A DNA stretch of 39,041 nt from Allobrachymonas sp. (lineage in GTDB: Bacteria > Pseudomonadota > Gammaproteobacteria > Burkholderiales > Burkholderiaceae_C): NCBI GenBank assembly GCA_030529505.1, contig JAUMWT010000021.1:1-39041 (forward strand), in the 5' to 3' direction. The notes beneath the pieces are model-generated. The model saw nothing but the letters and a program-made list of their open reading frames with translations. It ran no database searches and had not been told where the DNA came from. Below are positions 20,157 through 28,967 of this stretch, piece by piece (within the stretch, counting starts at the first letter, position 1; each line of letters opens with the position of its first letter). Both the position numbers and the translations under genes were made by a program.

Positions 20157-21161
20157 TCAGTCTGCGCGCAAGCCGTTTTGCCAGCGCCAGGTGCTTTGGC
20201 ACATGTCCTGAATCGTGCGGCTGGCCTGCCAGCCCAGAACTTGGCGGGCCTTGTTAGGGTTGGCCAGGCAGTTGGCTACGTCGCCTGCGCGGCGCGGCAT
20301 GATGCGGTAGGGCACATCCACGCCGTTGGCGGCAGCGAAGGCGGTAATCAGTTCCAGCACGCTGGTGCCTGCGCCGGTGCCGAGGTTGATGGCGTGCCAG
20401 CCCGCCTGCTGCTTCAAAAAGCCCAGCGCGGCAGCGTGTCCCTCAGCCAGATCGCAGGCGTGGATGTAGTCGCGCACGCCGGTGCCGTCGGGCGTGTCGT
20501 AGTCCTGGCCGAAGACTTGTACAAAGGGCCGCATGCCTGCGGCCACCTGGGCGATGCAAGGCATGAGGTTGCTGGGGGTGCCGTCGCAGCGTTCGCCCAG
20601 CAGGCCGCTGGGGTGTGCGCCCAAGGGGTTGAAATAACGCAGGCAGACGATGCGCCAGCTGGGGTCTGAAGCGGCCAGATCGCGCAGGATTTCTTCGATC
20701 TGTAACTTGCTGCGGCCATAGGGGTTGGTGGCGCAAGTGGGGTGGGCCTCGTCGATCGGCAGGTATTGCGGCTGGCCATACACGGTGGCGCTGGAGCTGA
20801 AAACGATGCGGCGCACGCCACAGGCTTGCATCGCTTGCAGCAGGCTGATGCTGCCTTGCACATTGTTGGCGTAATAGGCGATGGGCTGCTCAAGCGATTC
20901 GCCGATGGACTTGAGACCGGCGCAGTGAATGACGGCTTCGGCGCGGAAGCCGCGCAGGGTTTGCGTGAGCAGGGGCGTGTCGCGGATGTCGCCTTGCACA
21001 AAGCCCACGTTCTGGCCGCTGATGCGCTGGATGTGATCCACCACCTGCGCCTGGCTGTTGCACAGATTGTCGAACAGCAGCACCTCGTGGCCTTGTTCGA
21101 GCAAGGTCACGGCCGTGTGGCTGCCGATGTAGCCGGTGCCGCCTGTGAGAAGAACTTTCAT
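20157..21161 (-). CDS. galE: UDP-glucose 4-epimerase
   Basis: GalE interconverts UDP-glucose and UDP-galactose for polysaccharide and LPS synthesis. The 334-residue short-chain dehydrogenase-type protein has the NAD-binding GGTGYIGS (7-14), the catalytic S124 in SSSATVYG, and Y148/K152 in YGRSK. It continues with RYFNPLGAHPSGLLGE, PDGTGVRDYIHACDLAEGH and INLGTGAGTSVLEL, and ends near the typical length. No lesion. It stands upstream of yghU in the same direction, with 178 bp between; a functional link is not implied. Confidence 0.96.
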   Translation of the reverse strand: MKVLLTGGTGYIGSHTAVTLLEQGHEVLLFDNLCNSQAQVVDHIQRISGQNVGFVQGDIRDTPLLTQTLRGFRAEAVIHCAGLKSIGESLEQPIAYYANNVQGSISLLQAMQACGVRRIVFSSSATVYGQPQYLPIDEAHPTCATNPYGRSKLQIEEILRDLAASDPSWRIVCLRYFNPLGAHPSGLLGERCDGTPSNLMPCIAQVAAGMRPFVQVFGQDYDTPDGTGVRDYIHACDLAEGHAAALGFLKQQAGWHAINLGTGAGTSVLELITAFAAANGVDVPYRIMPRRAGDVANCLANPNKARQVLGWQASRTIQDMCQSTWRWQNGLRAD

Positions 21162-21384
21162 GATGCGTGTGCTTGGGCGATGAAGGTGGGTGCGACGGGT
21201 ATCTCTTGTTGGCAGATCGGCGGGCAGCCCTGTCGATCGGTCTTTTCGATTCGCCCCATGCGCATGGGCGCCCAGGGTGGTTTGCGGCCTATTCTATGCA
21301 GGGCCAGCGGCTGAAAGAGGCGGCATGCGTGCATCGTTGGCCGCCTGCGTCGTCCGTGCCGCTTGCATGGCAGGGGGCGATGGC

Positions 21385-21420
21385 AAAAAACAGGGCGAAC
21401 GCCTGCTGGCGTTCGCCCTG
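21385..21420 (-). terminator. Rho-independent terminator of the potF-like gene
   Basis: A perfect 13-bp stem (CAGGGCGAACGCC, loop TGCT) is followed, on the reverse strand, by six T (21385-21390). It lies 27 bases after the stop of the polyamine-binding protein gene. 21162-21384 toward galE holds no gene I can support. Confidence 0.9.
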
Positions 21421-21446
21421 GGGGTGCGCGTGGCAGGTGTGCCCGA

Positions 21447-22595
21447 TCACTTGCCTTTCTTGAACTCGGTGAAGACGCTGTTCATGGCCTTGCGCGCTTC
21501 GTTGCTGAAGCTTTCGGGCGCAGCCATTTTGCCCAGGTCTTCATCGCTCAGGAAGGTGGATTTGTCGGCCACCATTTCGGGCTTGATGAATTCCTTGGCG
21601 GCCTTGTTGGCCACCGGGTAGGCGATTTCGTTGGTGAGCGAGGCCGACACTTCGGGGCGCAGGAAGTAGTTGATGAAGGTCTGCGCATTCTCGGGGTGCT
21701 TGGCGTCTTTGGGAATGGCCAGATTGTCGAAGAACAGAATGGCGCCGGTGGCAGGCACCAGGGCTTCGATCTGCACGTCAGACTGGTTCTCCACCGCGCG
21801 GTTGCGCGCGATGTTGATGTCGCCCGCCCAGCCGATGGCCGCACAGGCCTTGCCGCTGGACAGATCGTCAATCATCGTGCTGGAGAAGATGCGCACGTCC
21901 GGGCGCACCTTGGCCAGCATCTCGCCCGCGGCCTTGTAGTCGGCCGGGTCGGTGGAATAAGCAGGTTTGCCGATGTAGCGTAAGGCCGAGGGCAGGATCT
22001 CAGACGGCGCATCCAGATAGGCGATGCCGCAGGACTTGAGCTTGCCGGTGAATTCGGGGTTGAAGACCAGATCCCAGGCATTGGCGGGCATGGGTGTGCC
22101 GGCCAGGGCTTTTTCTACCGCCTTCTTGTTGATGCCCACGGTCACATAGCTCCAGCCCCAGGGCACGAGGTAGTCGTTGCCGGGATCCACCTTGTCCAGC
22201 TTGGACATGATGGCCGGATCCAGATTGGCCAGATTGGGGATTTGCGCCTTGTCGAGCTTGCGCAGCAGGCCCGCTTCGATCTGGGTCTTGGCGAACACCG
22301 AGCCGGGCACCACCAGGTCGTAACCCGAATTGCCCGCGATCAACTTGGCGTTGAGCATTTCGTTGTTTTCAAACGTCTGGTAGTTGACCTTGATGCCGGT
22401 TTCCTTCTCGAAATCGGCCAGCAGGTTTTCGGGCATGTAATCGGGCCAGTTGTAGAAGTTCAGCACCTTGGGTTCTTGCGAGCCGCTGTCAGCCGCATTG
22501 CCTGTTGCCTGCGGCGCGTTGCCGCCCTGTTTGCCGCCGCACGCTGCCAGCAACAGCGCGCTGGCTGCTGCGATCAAAAAGTGTTTTGTGTTCAT
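21447..22595 (-). CDS. potF: Polyamine (putrescine/spermidine) ABC transporter binding lipoprotein
   Basis: This is a periplasmic substrate-binding protein of the PotD/PotF family. It is a lipoprotein: MNTKHFLIAAASALLLAACG, with the lipobox LAAC and C19. The mature part has the family's LNFYNWPDYMPENLLADFEK, GYDLVVPGSVFAKTQIEAGL, WGWSYVTVGINKKAVE, ACAAIGWAGDINIAR and AILFFDNLAIPKDAKHPENA. The 382-residue length is usual. No permease or ATPase gene lies beside it, so partners must be elsewhere. The ATG at 22595 is chosen because it starts the signal peptide; a longer upstream frame does not. Whether putrescine or spermidine is bound cannot be told. Confidence 0.9.
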   Translation of the reverse strand: MNTKHFLIAAASALLLAACGGKQGGNAPQATGNAADSGSQEPKVLNFYNWPDYMPENLLADFEKETGIKVNYQTFENNEMLNAKLIAGNSGYDLVVPGSVFAKTQIEAGLLRKLDKAQIPNLANLDPAIMSKLDKVDPGNDYLVPWGWSYVTVGINKKAVEKALAGTPMPANAWDLVFNPEFTGKLKSCGIAYLDAPSEILPSALRYIGKPAYSTDPADYKAAGEMLAKVRPDVRIFSSTMIDDLSSGKACAAIGWAGDINIARNRAVENQSDVQIEALVPATGAILFFDNLAIPKDAKHPENAQTFINYFLRPEVSASLTNEIAYPVANKAAKEFIKPEMVADKSTFLSDEDLGKMAAPESFSNEARKAMNSVFTEFKKGK

Positions 22596-23159
22596 CGCCA
22601 CACACCTTGAAGAAAAAAAGAAGTTGACAAGCCACGAACCGCACCGGCCCGCGTACGAAGCAAACGCCAATGGCACATGCCCCAACAGCGCGTGCCGAAG
22701 GCACGGGGGGTCGGCCGCGCGCAGCGCATTGTAAGGGCAGGTTTTGGGGTGTTGGGCCGCTTGTTGCGGGCTAGGCAATGGGGGTTTTTACGGGTGGTTT
22801 TGCCTGTGAGGGCGTAGCCGCCCGCCGCCTTGGCGATAGCTGGATGCATCAAGGGGGGCTAGTTGCCCAAGGGCTGTTGAAGAGCGATCAAGCAACGATC
22901 AAACGGCGGCGTGATGCAAGTGGTTGGAAGCGTGGGCCTTGCTGCGAATCGACAGACGAGTACAGCAGATGGGCGTAGCCGATGCAAGCGTGTGCGTGAA
23001 TTGCCAAGTGCAAGGATAGGAGCAACGCCCGCCTGTGTTGTTGGGCGGTGGTGCCTGTTATCGCCCCGTTGAATCAGGCGCACTTGCCATGCACGCCAGC
23101 AACAGCACGTATCAAGGCCAGCTTGTGCACAAATGCGTTGCTGAGGCCGCACTGGAAAG
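22596..23159. other. 564-bp gap between potF-like gene and ubiB
   Basis: I see no supportable gene. It contains the leader of the potF-like gene on the reverse strand, with a small perfect hairpin at 22691-22705 (CGTGCC / GGCACG) and a TACAAT-like -10 (reverse strand, near 22731). 22780-23159 has normal composition but no coherent frame and may be a decayed remnant. Confidence 0.4.
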
Positions 23160-24743
23160 TTAGAAAAACGCCCAACCGTTCAGCAGGCGTTGCAGCAGCG
23201 CGATGGCCGTGATGCCCGCCACAAAGCCCGCCGCGCCGTACAGCAGGCGTTGCAGCAGGGCATTGGTTTGGCGTTGCTCGTTGATCAGCTGCTTCAATTC
23301 CTCGCTGTGGGCCTGCGCTTGGGCGCCCTGCTTCAGATAGTCGTGCAACAGCACGGGCAGCTGCGGCAGGACTTTGAACAGCTGCGGTGATTGCTTTTGC
23401 CATTCGCGCAGCAGGCGGCGCGGGCCGACTTGCTCCATCATCCATTTCTCAACGAAGGGGCGGGCGGTGGACCACAGATCCATTTCAGGATCGAGCTCAC
23501 GGCCCAGTCCCTCAACGTTGAGCAGGGTTTTTTGCAGCAGCACCAGTTGCGGCTGGATTTCAACGTTGAAGCGGCGCGAGGTTTGGAACAGGCGCATCAG
23601 CACCAGGCCCAGCGAGATTTCGCGCAGGGGCCGCTCGAAACAAGGCTCGCACACGGTGCGCACGGCGGCTTCCAGCTCTTCCACGCGGGCGCCCGCTGGC
23701 ACCCAGCCGGATTCAAGGTGCAGTTCGGCAATGCGGCGGTAATCGCGCTTGAAAAAGGCCATGAAGTTCTGCACCAGATAGGCCTTGTCGAATTCGGTGA
23801 GCGAGCCGACGATGCCGAAGTCCAGCAGAATCAATCGCCCGAAGGTGGCGGGGTCGGTGCTCACCTGGATGTTGCCCGGGTGCATGTCGGCGTGGAAAAA
23901 GCCATCGTGAAACACCTGGGTGAAAAACACCTTCATGCCCTGGGTGGCCAAGGCGCGCGTATCCAGCCCCAGCGCTTGCAGACGCGCGATCTGGTTGATG
24001 GGCACGCCCTGCATGCGCTGCATCACGATCACTTCTTGCGCGCACAAGTCCCAATACATTTCGGGGATCAGCACCCGCTCGCTGCTGGCCGCGTTGCGGC
24101 GCAGTTGCGCGGCGTTGCCTGCTTCGCGCATCAGATCGAGTTCGTCGTGCAGGTATTTGTTGAATTCTTCGACCACCGCACAGGGCTTCAAACGGCGTGC
24201 ATCCACGCCGCCCACGCGTTCGATCCAACCTGCCATCCAGCGCATGAGGCTGATGTCTTTTTCCATGACCGGCAGCAAGTCGGGGCGCAGCACTTTCACC
24301 GCCACCTCGCGGCGTTGGCCTTTGCGGTCAATCAACGCGGCAAAGTGCACTTGCGCCACCGATGCGCTGGCCACTGGCTCGCGCTCGAATTGCACGAAGA
24401 GTTGATCCAGCGGCTGGCCGAAGGCGCGTTCGATGGTGGCAATAGCCACTTCGGCCGGAAAAGGCGGCACGCGGTCTTGCAGCTTGGTGAGTTCGGCGGC
24501 GATGTCGGGCGGCAGCAGGTCGCGCCGAGTGGAGAGAACCTGGCCGAATTTGACGAAGAGCGGGCCCAGCTTTTCCAGCGCCATGCGCAGGCGCTGGCCG
24601 CGTGGCGCATCCAGATTACGGCCCAGCGTGATCAGGCGGCCCAGGGTGCGCAGGCCACTGTGCGGCGCAGATGACAGCGCCAGCTCGTCCAGCCCGTAGC
24701 GAAAAAAAATCCAGAAGATATAGGTACCGCGCAGCAGTTTCAT
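23160..24743 (-). CDS. ubiB: Ubiquinone biosynthesis protein UbiB
   Basis: UbiB is an atypical kinase/ATPase of the ABC1/ADCK family needed for ubiquinone synthesis. The 527-residue protein has the family KxGQ motif (KFGQ, 65-68), [10 protein letters not shown] in the Ala-rich loop, the invariant lysine in [16 protein letters not shown] (284-291) and LDFG. Two hydrophobic helices at the C-terminus ([16 protein letters not shown]) anchor it in the inner membrane. It is the last gene of ubiE, Tim44-like, ubiJ, ubiB, starting 6 bases after ubiJ ends, so the two are co-transcribed. Confidence 0.95.
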   Translation of the reverse strand: MKLLRGTYIFWIFFRYGLDELALSSAPHSGLRTLGRLITLGRNLDAPRGQRLRMALEKLGPLFVKFGQVLSTRRDLLPPDIAAELTKLQDRVPPFPAEVAIATIERAFGQPLDQLFVQFEREPVASASVAQVHFAALIDRKGQRREVAVKVLRPDLLPVMEKDISLMRWMAGWIERVGGVDARRLKPCAVVEEFNKYLHDELDLMREAGNAAQLRRNAASSERVLIPEMYWDLCAQEVIVMQRMQGVPINQIARLQALGLDTRALATQGMKVFFTQVFHDGFFHADMHPGNIQVSTDPATFGRLILLDFGIVGSLTEFDKAYLVQNFMAFFKRDYRRIAELHLESGWVPAGARVEELEAAVRTVCEPCFERPLREISLGLVLMRLFQTSRRFNVEIQPQLVLLQKTLLNVEGLGRELDPEMDLWSTARPFVEKWMMEQVGPRRLLREWQKQSPQLFKVLPQLPVLLHDYLKQGAQAQAHSEELKQLINEQRQTNALLQRLLYGAAGFVAGITAIALLQRLLNGWAFF

Positions 24744-24749
24744 GCAGGT

Positions 24750-25463
24750 TTACTCCGGCTGGCGTGGGGGTGGCGGATGGATGGCGGTAGGGCCTGCGGG
24801 ATCAGCCGATGCGGGCATGTGGTACCCACTCTGGCTGCGCTGATCGGGCGGTGGCGCGGTGGATGGGTCATGCGTCGTGCTGTAGTCATCAGCCGCTTCG
24901 CCCATGTGCGGCTGGGTACTGGGCATGGGCGCGATGCGATCCACAAAGCCTTGCAGCGCTTGCCGCACTTGGCGCAGCACCTGCACGGTGCGCTGGGCGG
25001 CCGGTTCGCCGATCAGTCGGGCCAGGTCGGCCTCGCTGTCCCAGCGGACGTTGTCGGCCAGCCAATGCACGGTGTCGGCCAGTTCCGTATCGCCGCTGAT
25101 GTGCACTTGCGGGCGCTGGCCTTGCACGGCCTGGCGCGCCAGTTGCATGGCGCTGTCGTCCACTTGCAGGAGCAGGTGTTCGCGCAGGCTGTCGTCGGCC
25201 AAGGCAAACAGGCCCGCGGGCGTGATTTGCAGGCGCAGCGTCAGATTGTTCCAGCGGGCGAGCACCACCTTGTCTTGCTGGGCCAGCAGGCGTTGCTGCG
25301 CGGCCGGGTGTTGTTGCAACACGTGGTTGATGAGCAGCAACAGGCGGTTGCGGATTTCGTGGCTGAGCCATTCGGGCGCAGCGGGCAGCTTGGGCGCGCC
25401 GATTTTGTCGCGCGCCGCGCCGAGCAGATCCGAGAGGAATTGGAAGGGGTCGGTGGGGTTCAT
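24750..25463 (-). CDS. ubiJ: Ubiquinone biosynthesis accessory factor UbiJ (SCP2 domain)
   Basis: UbiJ is a soluble lipid-binding scaffold of the Ubi complex. The 237-residue protein has an SCP2-like lipid-binding domain (about residues 25-125: LLLLINHVLQQHPAAQQRLL, LTLRLQITPAGLFAL, VHISGDTEL) and then the family's conserved LADNVRWDSEADLARLIGEP. The last 60 residues are a low-complexity Pro/Ser/Thr tail beyond the E. coli length (201). The ATG at 25463 (MNPTDPFQFLSDLL) is taken because the upstream extension falls in a repeated element. ubiB follows 6 bases on. Confidence 0.88.
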   Translation of the reverse strand: MNPTDPFQFLSDLLGAARDKIGAPKLPAAPEWLSHEIRNRLLLLINHVLQQHPAAQQRLLAQQDKVVLARWNNLTLRLQITPAGLFALADDSLREHLLLQVDDSAMQLARQAVQGQRPQVHISGDTELADTVHWLADNVRWDSEADLARLIGEPAAQRTVQVLRQVRQALQGFVDRIAPMPSTQPHMGEAADDYSTTHDPSTAPPPDQRSQSGYHMPASADPAGPTAIHPPPPRQPE

Positions 25464-25523
25464 CGGGGCATTCTCGCTGATGGTGGGGAGCAGGCGCAGC
25501 GCGTGGCGCTTGCCGCAAGCGGG

Positions 25524-25878
25524 CGGTCTGGGGTCAATCGAACTGCTGGGCTGCTTGGTGGATGCAGAAAACGCAGAAGTCATGCAAAGGGCAGCGAAAT
25601 TTCAAAGAAGGCGCAGAAGTTGGCTCATCAAGAACGGCTGGTTCCGTGCCCCCATTTGTTTGCCATGCCGCGATGCGCTCGCCCCATCACACAAAGACAT
25701 CAAAAGCACTCTGCGAATCTCTGCATCCTCTGTGCCTCTGCGGTGAAAACGGCTTGAAAAACTTCTGCGGCTTTGGCGAAATCTCTGCGCCTTCTGCGTC
25801 GTTTGCGTCCTGATTCAAACCTTGCCATATCCAAGCTCCATATCTCAACGCCTCGCGTTGGGATTGTGAACAGGCGCT
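25524..25878. mobile_element. Palindromic repeat element, copy 1 (one end lost)
   Basis: About 355 bp here match 36681-37003 along most of their length. Shared landmarks are CGGTCTG, GCAGAAAACGCAGA, TTGGCTCATCAAGAACG, CTCTGCGAATCTC and GGCTTTGGCGAAATCTC. The interior is a large imperfect inverted repeat of CGCAGA/TCTGCG units. The end at 25857-25878 reads AGCGCCTGTTCACAATCCCAAC on the reverse strand, an IS5-like terminus; the opposite end is missing. No real protein is encoded. Its last base (25878) is the third base of the TAA stop of the Tim44-like gene. Confidence 0.75.
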
Positions 25879-26543
25879 TACTGCAAAGGCTGCACGGCGG
25901 CCACGCGCCAGCGCGCCTCGGGCATGTGGCGCGATTGCGCCATCTCCCAAATCTCGCGAAACGGCGTGGGGGCTTGCGTGGGCGCTTCACGCACCATGCC
26001 CGAAAACTCCACGCTGGCCCAGTGTTCAACGGCGGTGGATTCGCGGCTGAGCAGGCGCGCTTCCAGCACCACCAGTTCGGCCGCGTGCGGGCTGGGGCCT
26101 TGCTCTTCGCGTTCTTGCAGGCGCTCGCCCAGCAGTTCGGCCATCTCCGGCGTGAGCATGGCGCGCAGGCGGGGCACATCGGCGGCGTCCCAGGCGCGTT
26201 GCATCTCGATGAAGCAGGCACGCATCTGGGCGATGAGGGCGTCTTCTTCGTTGTGCGCCTGCACTTCGTGATCGATTTCGTTTTCCACTTCAGCCACCAC
26301 GTTGGCGGGGGCCGAATCCCACAGCCGCGCGGCCGAATCGTTGCCCACCTTGCTCGGGTTGTAGCTGCGTGGCGCGGCGGGCGCTTGGGGCGTGGCCGCC
26401 GACAGGGGCGGCACGGGTGGCGCGGCGGGAGTGGCTGGATTGCTGGGGGCTGGCTGCGTGGGGCGCGCGCGCATGGCGAACCACAGGGCGGCCAGCACGC
26501 CCGCCACGACCAGGATCAAAGCGACGATTTGCCAAGTTGTCAT
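25878..26543 (-). CDS. Tim44-like domain membrane-anchored protein
   Basis: This 221-residue protein has one N-terminal membrane helix (WQIVALILVVAGVLAALWFA), a Pro/Ala-rich linker (residues 27-60) and a Tim44-like C-terminal domain (about 95-221: MRACFIEMQRAWDAADVPRL, RAMLTPEMAELLGERLQERE, WRVAAVQPLQ). Such proteins are regularly found between ubiE and ubiJ/ubiB in Burkholderiales; a role near the Ubi complex or in membrane quality control is inferred from position only. Its stop TAA is completed by the terminal base of the repeat element copy 1. Confidence 0.85.
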   Translation of the reverse strand: MTTWQIVALILVVAGVLAALWFAMRARPTQPAPSNPATPAAPPVPPLSAATPQAPAAPRSYNPSKVGNDSAARLWDSAPANVVAEVENEIDHEVQAHNEEDALIAQMRACFIEMQRAWDAADVPRLRAMLTPEMAELLGERLQEREEQGPSPHAAELVVLEARLLSRESTAVEHWASVEFSGMVREAPTQAPTPFREIWEMAQSRHMPEARWRVAAVQPLQ

Positions 26544-26655
26544 GATTGTTCTTTCAAAGCTTGCCTACGATTTCAACACTGCCATCCCGAAGCGGCCATT
26601 CCAGCACGCCGATCCCAACACGCCGGTCCCAACAGGGCGATCCCGATGGCGTGAA

Positions 26656-27387
26656 TCAGCACTTGATGCCCACGTGCAGGGCCACCAGGCCCGCGCTCAG
26701 ATTGTGATAGTCCACATGGCCAAAGCCCGCGTGGCGCATCATCTGGCGCAGCGCCTCTTGATCGGGGTGCATGCGAATCGATTCGGCCAGGTAGCGGTAG
26801 CTGTCGGCATCGCCCGCCACCCATTGCCCCAGCTTGGGCAGCACCTTGAAGCTGTACCAGTCGTAGGCTTTTTGCAGGGGCGCGGCCACGCGCGAAAACT
26901 CCAGCACCAACAGCCGCCCGCCCGGTTTGAGCACACGGCACATTTCCTGCAGGGCGCGGTCTTTGTGCGTCATGTTGCGCAGACCGAAGGCCACGCTCAC
27001 CAGGTCGAAATGGTTGCTGGCAAAGGGCAGGGCTTCGGCATCGCAGGCCACGCTGGGCAGCACCAGACCCTTGTCGAGCAAGCGGTCGCGCCCCGTTTGC
27101 AGCATGGCCAGATTGATGTCGCTGTGCACCACCTGGCCGCTGGGCCCCACCTTGCGGGCAAAGGCGCGGGCCAAGTCGCCCGTGCCGCTGGCGATGTCGA
27201 GCACCCGCTGGCCCGCTTGCAGATTGGCCACCAGCACGGCGTAAGCCTTCCATGCCCGGTGCAGGCCGCCGGACATGAGGTCGTTCATCACATCGTATTT
27301 GGACGCCACCGAATCGAAGACGCCGCGCACGCGCTGCGCTTTTTCGCTTTCTTCAACGGTTTCGTAGCCGAAATGGGTTTGGGGCAT
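26656..27387 (-). CDS. ubiE: Ubiquinone/menaquinone C-methyltransferase
   Basis: UbiE uses S-adenosylmethionine to methylate the C2 position of the quinone ring. The 243-residue protein starts [20 protein letters not shown], has [19 protein letters not shown], the SAM motif [10 protein letters not shown] (62-71), [14 protein letters not shown] and [20 protein letters not shown], and ends [18 protein letters not shown]. All family motifs are present. The ATG at 27387 ([11 protein letters not shown]) is preferred to an upstream in-frame ATG at 27417. It is the first gene of the ubi run; 112 bp with repeated GGCGATCCCAA-like segments separate it from the Tim44-like gene. Confidence 0.97.
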   Translation of the reverse strand: MPQTHFGYETVEESEKAQRVRGVFDSVASKYDVMNDLMSGGLHRAWKAYAVLVANLQAGQRVLDIASGTGDLARAFARKVGPSGQVVHSDINLAMLQTGRDRLLDKGLVLPSVACDAEALPFASNHFDLVSVAFGLRNMTHKDRALQEMCRVLKPGGRLLVLEFSRVAAPLQKAYDWYSFKVLPKLGQWVAGDADSYRYLAESIRMHPDQEALRQMMRHAGFGHVDYHNLSAGLVALHVGIKC

Positions 27388-27591
27388 GGTCACAACACCT
27401 TTTGCATGGGATGGCACTTGCTGTTTGTGTGATGCGGGCTATTGTCGCTGATCGCTATGCGCGTGATGACGGCACGTGCCAATTAGGCAACGTGGCTTGA
27501 GCCAAAAGGCAACATGGCTGATGTGGGGTGCAAGAAGTGAACGACGATCAAGTCGTTCAAATGGGCGGCGTCGGGATGTGGAACCTAGAGT

Positions 27592-27672
27592 CGGTCGTGC
27601 AGGGCGTGGGCGATGGTGCCCAGGTCCACGTATTCCAGTTCGCTGCCAATGGGCACGCCGCGTGCCAGGCGC
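27592..27672. repeat. Duplicated 3' end of recR (outer copy)
   Basis: These 81 bases repeat 27833-27913, the true end of recR, in the same direction with one mismatch. Read in reverse, it encodes the recR C-terminus again ([19 protein letters not shown]) and ends at its own TAG. 27673-27832 between the copies is unlike either. The rest of 27388-27591 holds the ubiE leader and no gene. Confidence 0.85.
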
Positions 27673-27825
27673 AGGCTATCGCGGTTTGGTCGACGCTTTT
27701 TTGTCAGCGTTTGCCGTGGGCGTTGACCTGCAGGGCGCAGTGCGGCGCATTCTTTGCGGCTGTGTGTGTTGGCGGGGGGCAGGCTGCCTTGATGGCACTG
27801 CAGGCCGCCGGGGGATGCGGTGGCT

Positions 27826-28410
27826 TCAGCGCCGGTCGTGCAGGGCGTGGGCGATGGTGCCCAGGTCCACGTATTCCAGTTCGCTGCCAATGGGCACGCC
27901 GCGCGCCAGGCGCGTCACGGCCAGGCCACGCGCCTTGAGTTGTTCGGCCAGCACGTGGGCCGTCATCTCGCCAGCGGCGGTGAAGTTGGTGGCCAGAATC
28001 ACCTCTTGCGCCACGCCGTCGCCCGCGCGTTGCAGCAGTTGCTGCACGCCAATATCGCGCAGGCCCACGCCATCCAGCGGGTTGAGTTTGCCCATGAGCA
28101 CGAAGTACAGGCCGTTGTAGGCCAGGGTGCGTTCCACGGCGGATTGGTCGGCGGGGGTTTCCACCACGCAGAGCTTGCTGCGGTCGCGCGCCGGGTTGCT
28201 GCAGGTGGCGCACACCTCTTGCTCGGTGAAGGTGTGGCAGAGCTGGCAGTGGCGGATGTGGTCAACCGCGTGCACCAGCGATTGCGCCAGTTGGCGCGCG
28301 CCGGCGGGGTCGTGCTGCAGCAGGTGGTAGGCCATGCGCGCGGCCGATTTGGCGCCCACGCCGGGCAGGCGGCGCAGGGCCTCGATCAAGTTGTCCAGAG
28401 CGTGGGCCAC
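27826..28410 (-). CDS. recR: Recombination mediator RecR
   Basis: RecR works with RecO and RecF to load RecA on gaps. The 194-residue protein has the helix-hairpin-helix ([20 protein letters not shown]), the four-Cys zinc site C55, C58, C67, C70 ([16 protein letters not shown]), the Toprim domain ([17 protein letters not shown] ... [15 protein letters not shown]) and the C-terminal Walker-like and helical region ([20 protein letters not shown]). The start is GTG at 28410. The gene follows ybaB by 48 bp, and a C9T7 tract lies between them (reverse strand). Its 3' end is partly duplicated downstream. Confidence 0.96.
   Translation of the reverse strand: MAHALDNLIEALRRLPGVGAKSAARMAYHLLQHDPAGARQLAQSLVHAVDHIRHCQLCHTFTEQEVCATCSNPARDRSKLCVVETPADQSAVERTLAYNGLYFVLMGKLNPLDGVGLRDIGVQQLLQRAGDGVAQEVILATNFTAAGEMTAHVLAEQLKARGLAVTRLARGVPIGSELEYVDLGTIAHALHDRR
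27833..27913. repeat. Duplicated 3' end of recR (inner copy, within recR)
   Basis: Partner of 27592-27672 at a distance of 241 bp; it lies inside the 3' end of the intact recR frame. Confidence 0.85.
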
Positions 28411-28428
28411 GGCGCGCGGTGCAGCAGG

Positions 28429-28444
28429 AAAAAAAGGGGGGGGG
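28429..28444 (-). other. Homopolymer tract C9-T7 in the recR leader
   Basis: On the reverse strand nine C then seven T lie 18-34 bases before the recR GTG, in the 48-bp ybaB-recR gap. Such tracts vary in length by slippage and here fall in the region of the ribosome site. No other clear Shine-Dalgarno sequence is visible. Confidence 0.6.
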
Positions 28445-28458
28445 TGGAAAGCGATCGC

Positions 28459-28794
28459 TCAGAAGGGGAACTTCATGCCGCCAGGCAGGCCGGGCATGCC
28501 AGCGGGCATGAATTTGGCCATGTGCTCGCTGCTGGTTTCTTCGGCTTTGCGCACGGCGGCGTTGAAGGCGGCGGCCACCAGGTCTTCGAGCATGTCTTTG
28601 TCTTCAGTCAGCAGGCTGGGGTCGATTTCCACGCGCTTGACGTCGTGCTTGCAGGTCATGGTGACTTTGACCAGGCCTGCGCCCGATTCGCCGCTGACTT
28701 CGATCAGGGCCAGATCATCCTGGGCTTTTTTCAGATTGTCTTGCATGGCCTGGGCTTGCTTCATCAGGCCGGCGAGTTGGTTTTTGTTGAACAT
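28459..28794 (-). CDS. ybaB: YbaB/EbfC nucleoid-associated protein
   Basis: YbaB is a small DNA-binding protein, a dimer found between dnaX and recR in most bacteria. The 111-residue frame has the family pattern [20 protein letters not shown], the long helix, [40 protein letters not shown] and NAAVRKAEE, then a Met/Gly/Pro-rich end. The ATG at 28794 gives the right length; the longer frame to 28830 is not supported. dnaX lies upstream in the same direction. Confidence 0.94.
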   Translation of the reverse strand: MFNKNQLAGLMKQAQAMQDNLKKAQDDLALIEVSGESGAGLVKVTMTCKHDVKRVEIDPSLLTEDKDMLEDLVAAAFNAAVRKAEETSSEHMAKFMPAGMPGLPGGMKFPF

Positions 28795-28967
28795 GGTGTG
28801 GGGCTCCAGCAAAAAGAAGTCAAAAAGCAATCAAGAAAGATGGGGCGTGAAAAGAAGCGGTTGCTTGCAGCCGCTGCGGGCATTGATCCAATCGCCAGCC
28901 CATCCAGAGCGTGGCTGGGCTGCGCACACTCGCTTCGCAGCGATGGCCCGGTGAGCCCGCGCGGTTT

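Noticed and set aside
25555-25800. Possible CRISPR array from repeated CGCAGA motifs
   Set aside because: The units are short, uneven and arranged as inverted halves; there are no regular spacers and no cas genes.
25562-25813. Small forward frame with repeated Cys/Ser/Ala (LCESLHPLCLCGENGL...)
   Set aside because: It lies inside the palindromic repeat element; such frames come from TCTGCG-type repeats and are common spurious predictions.
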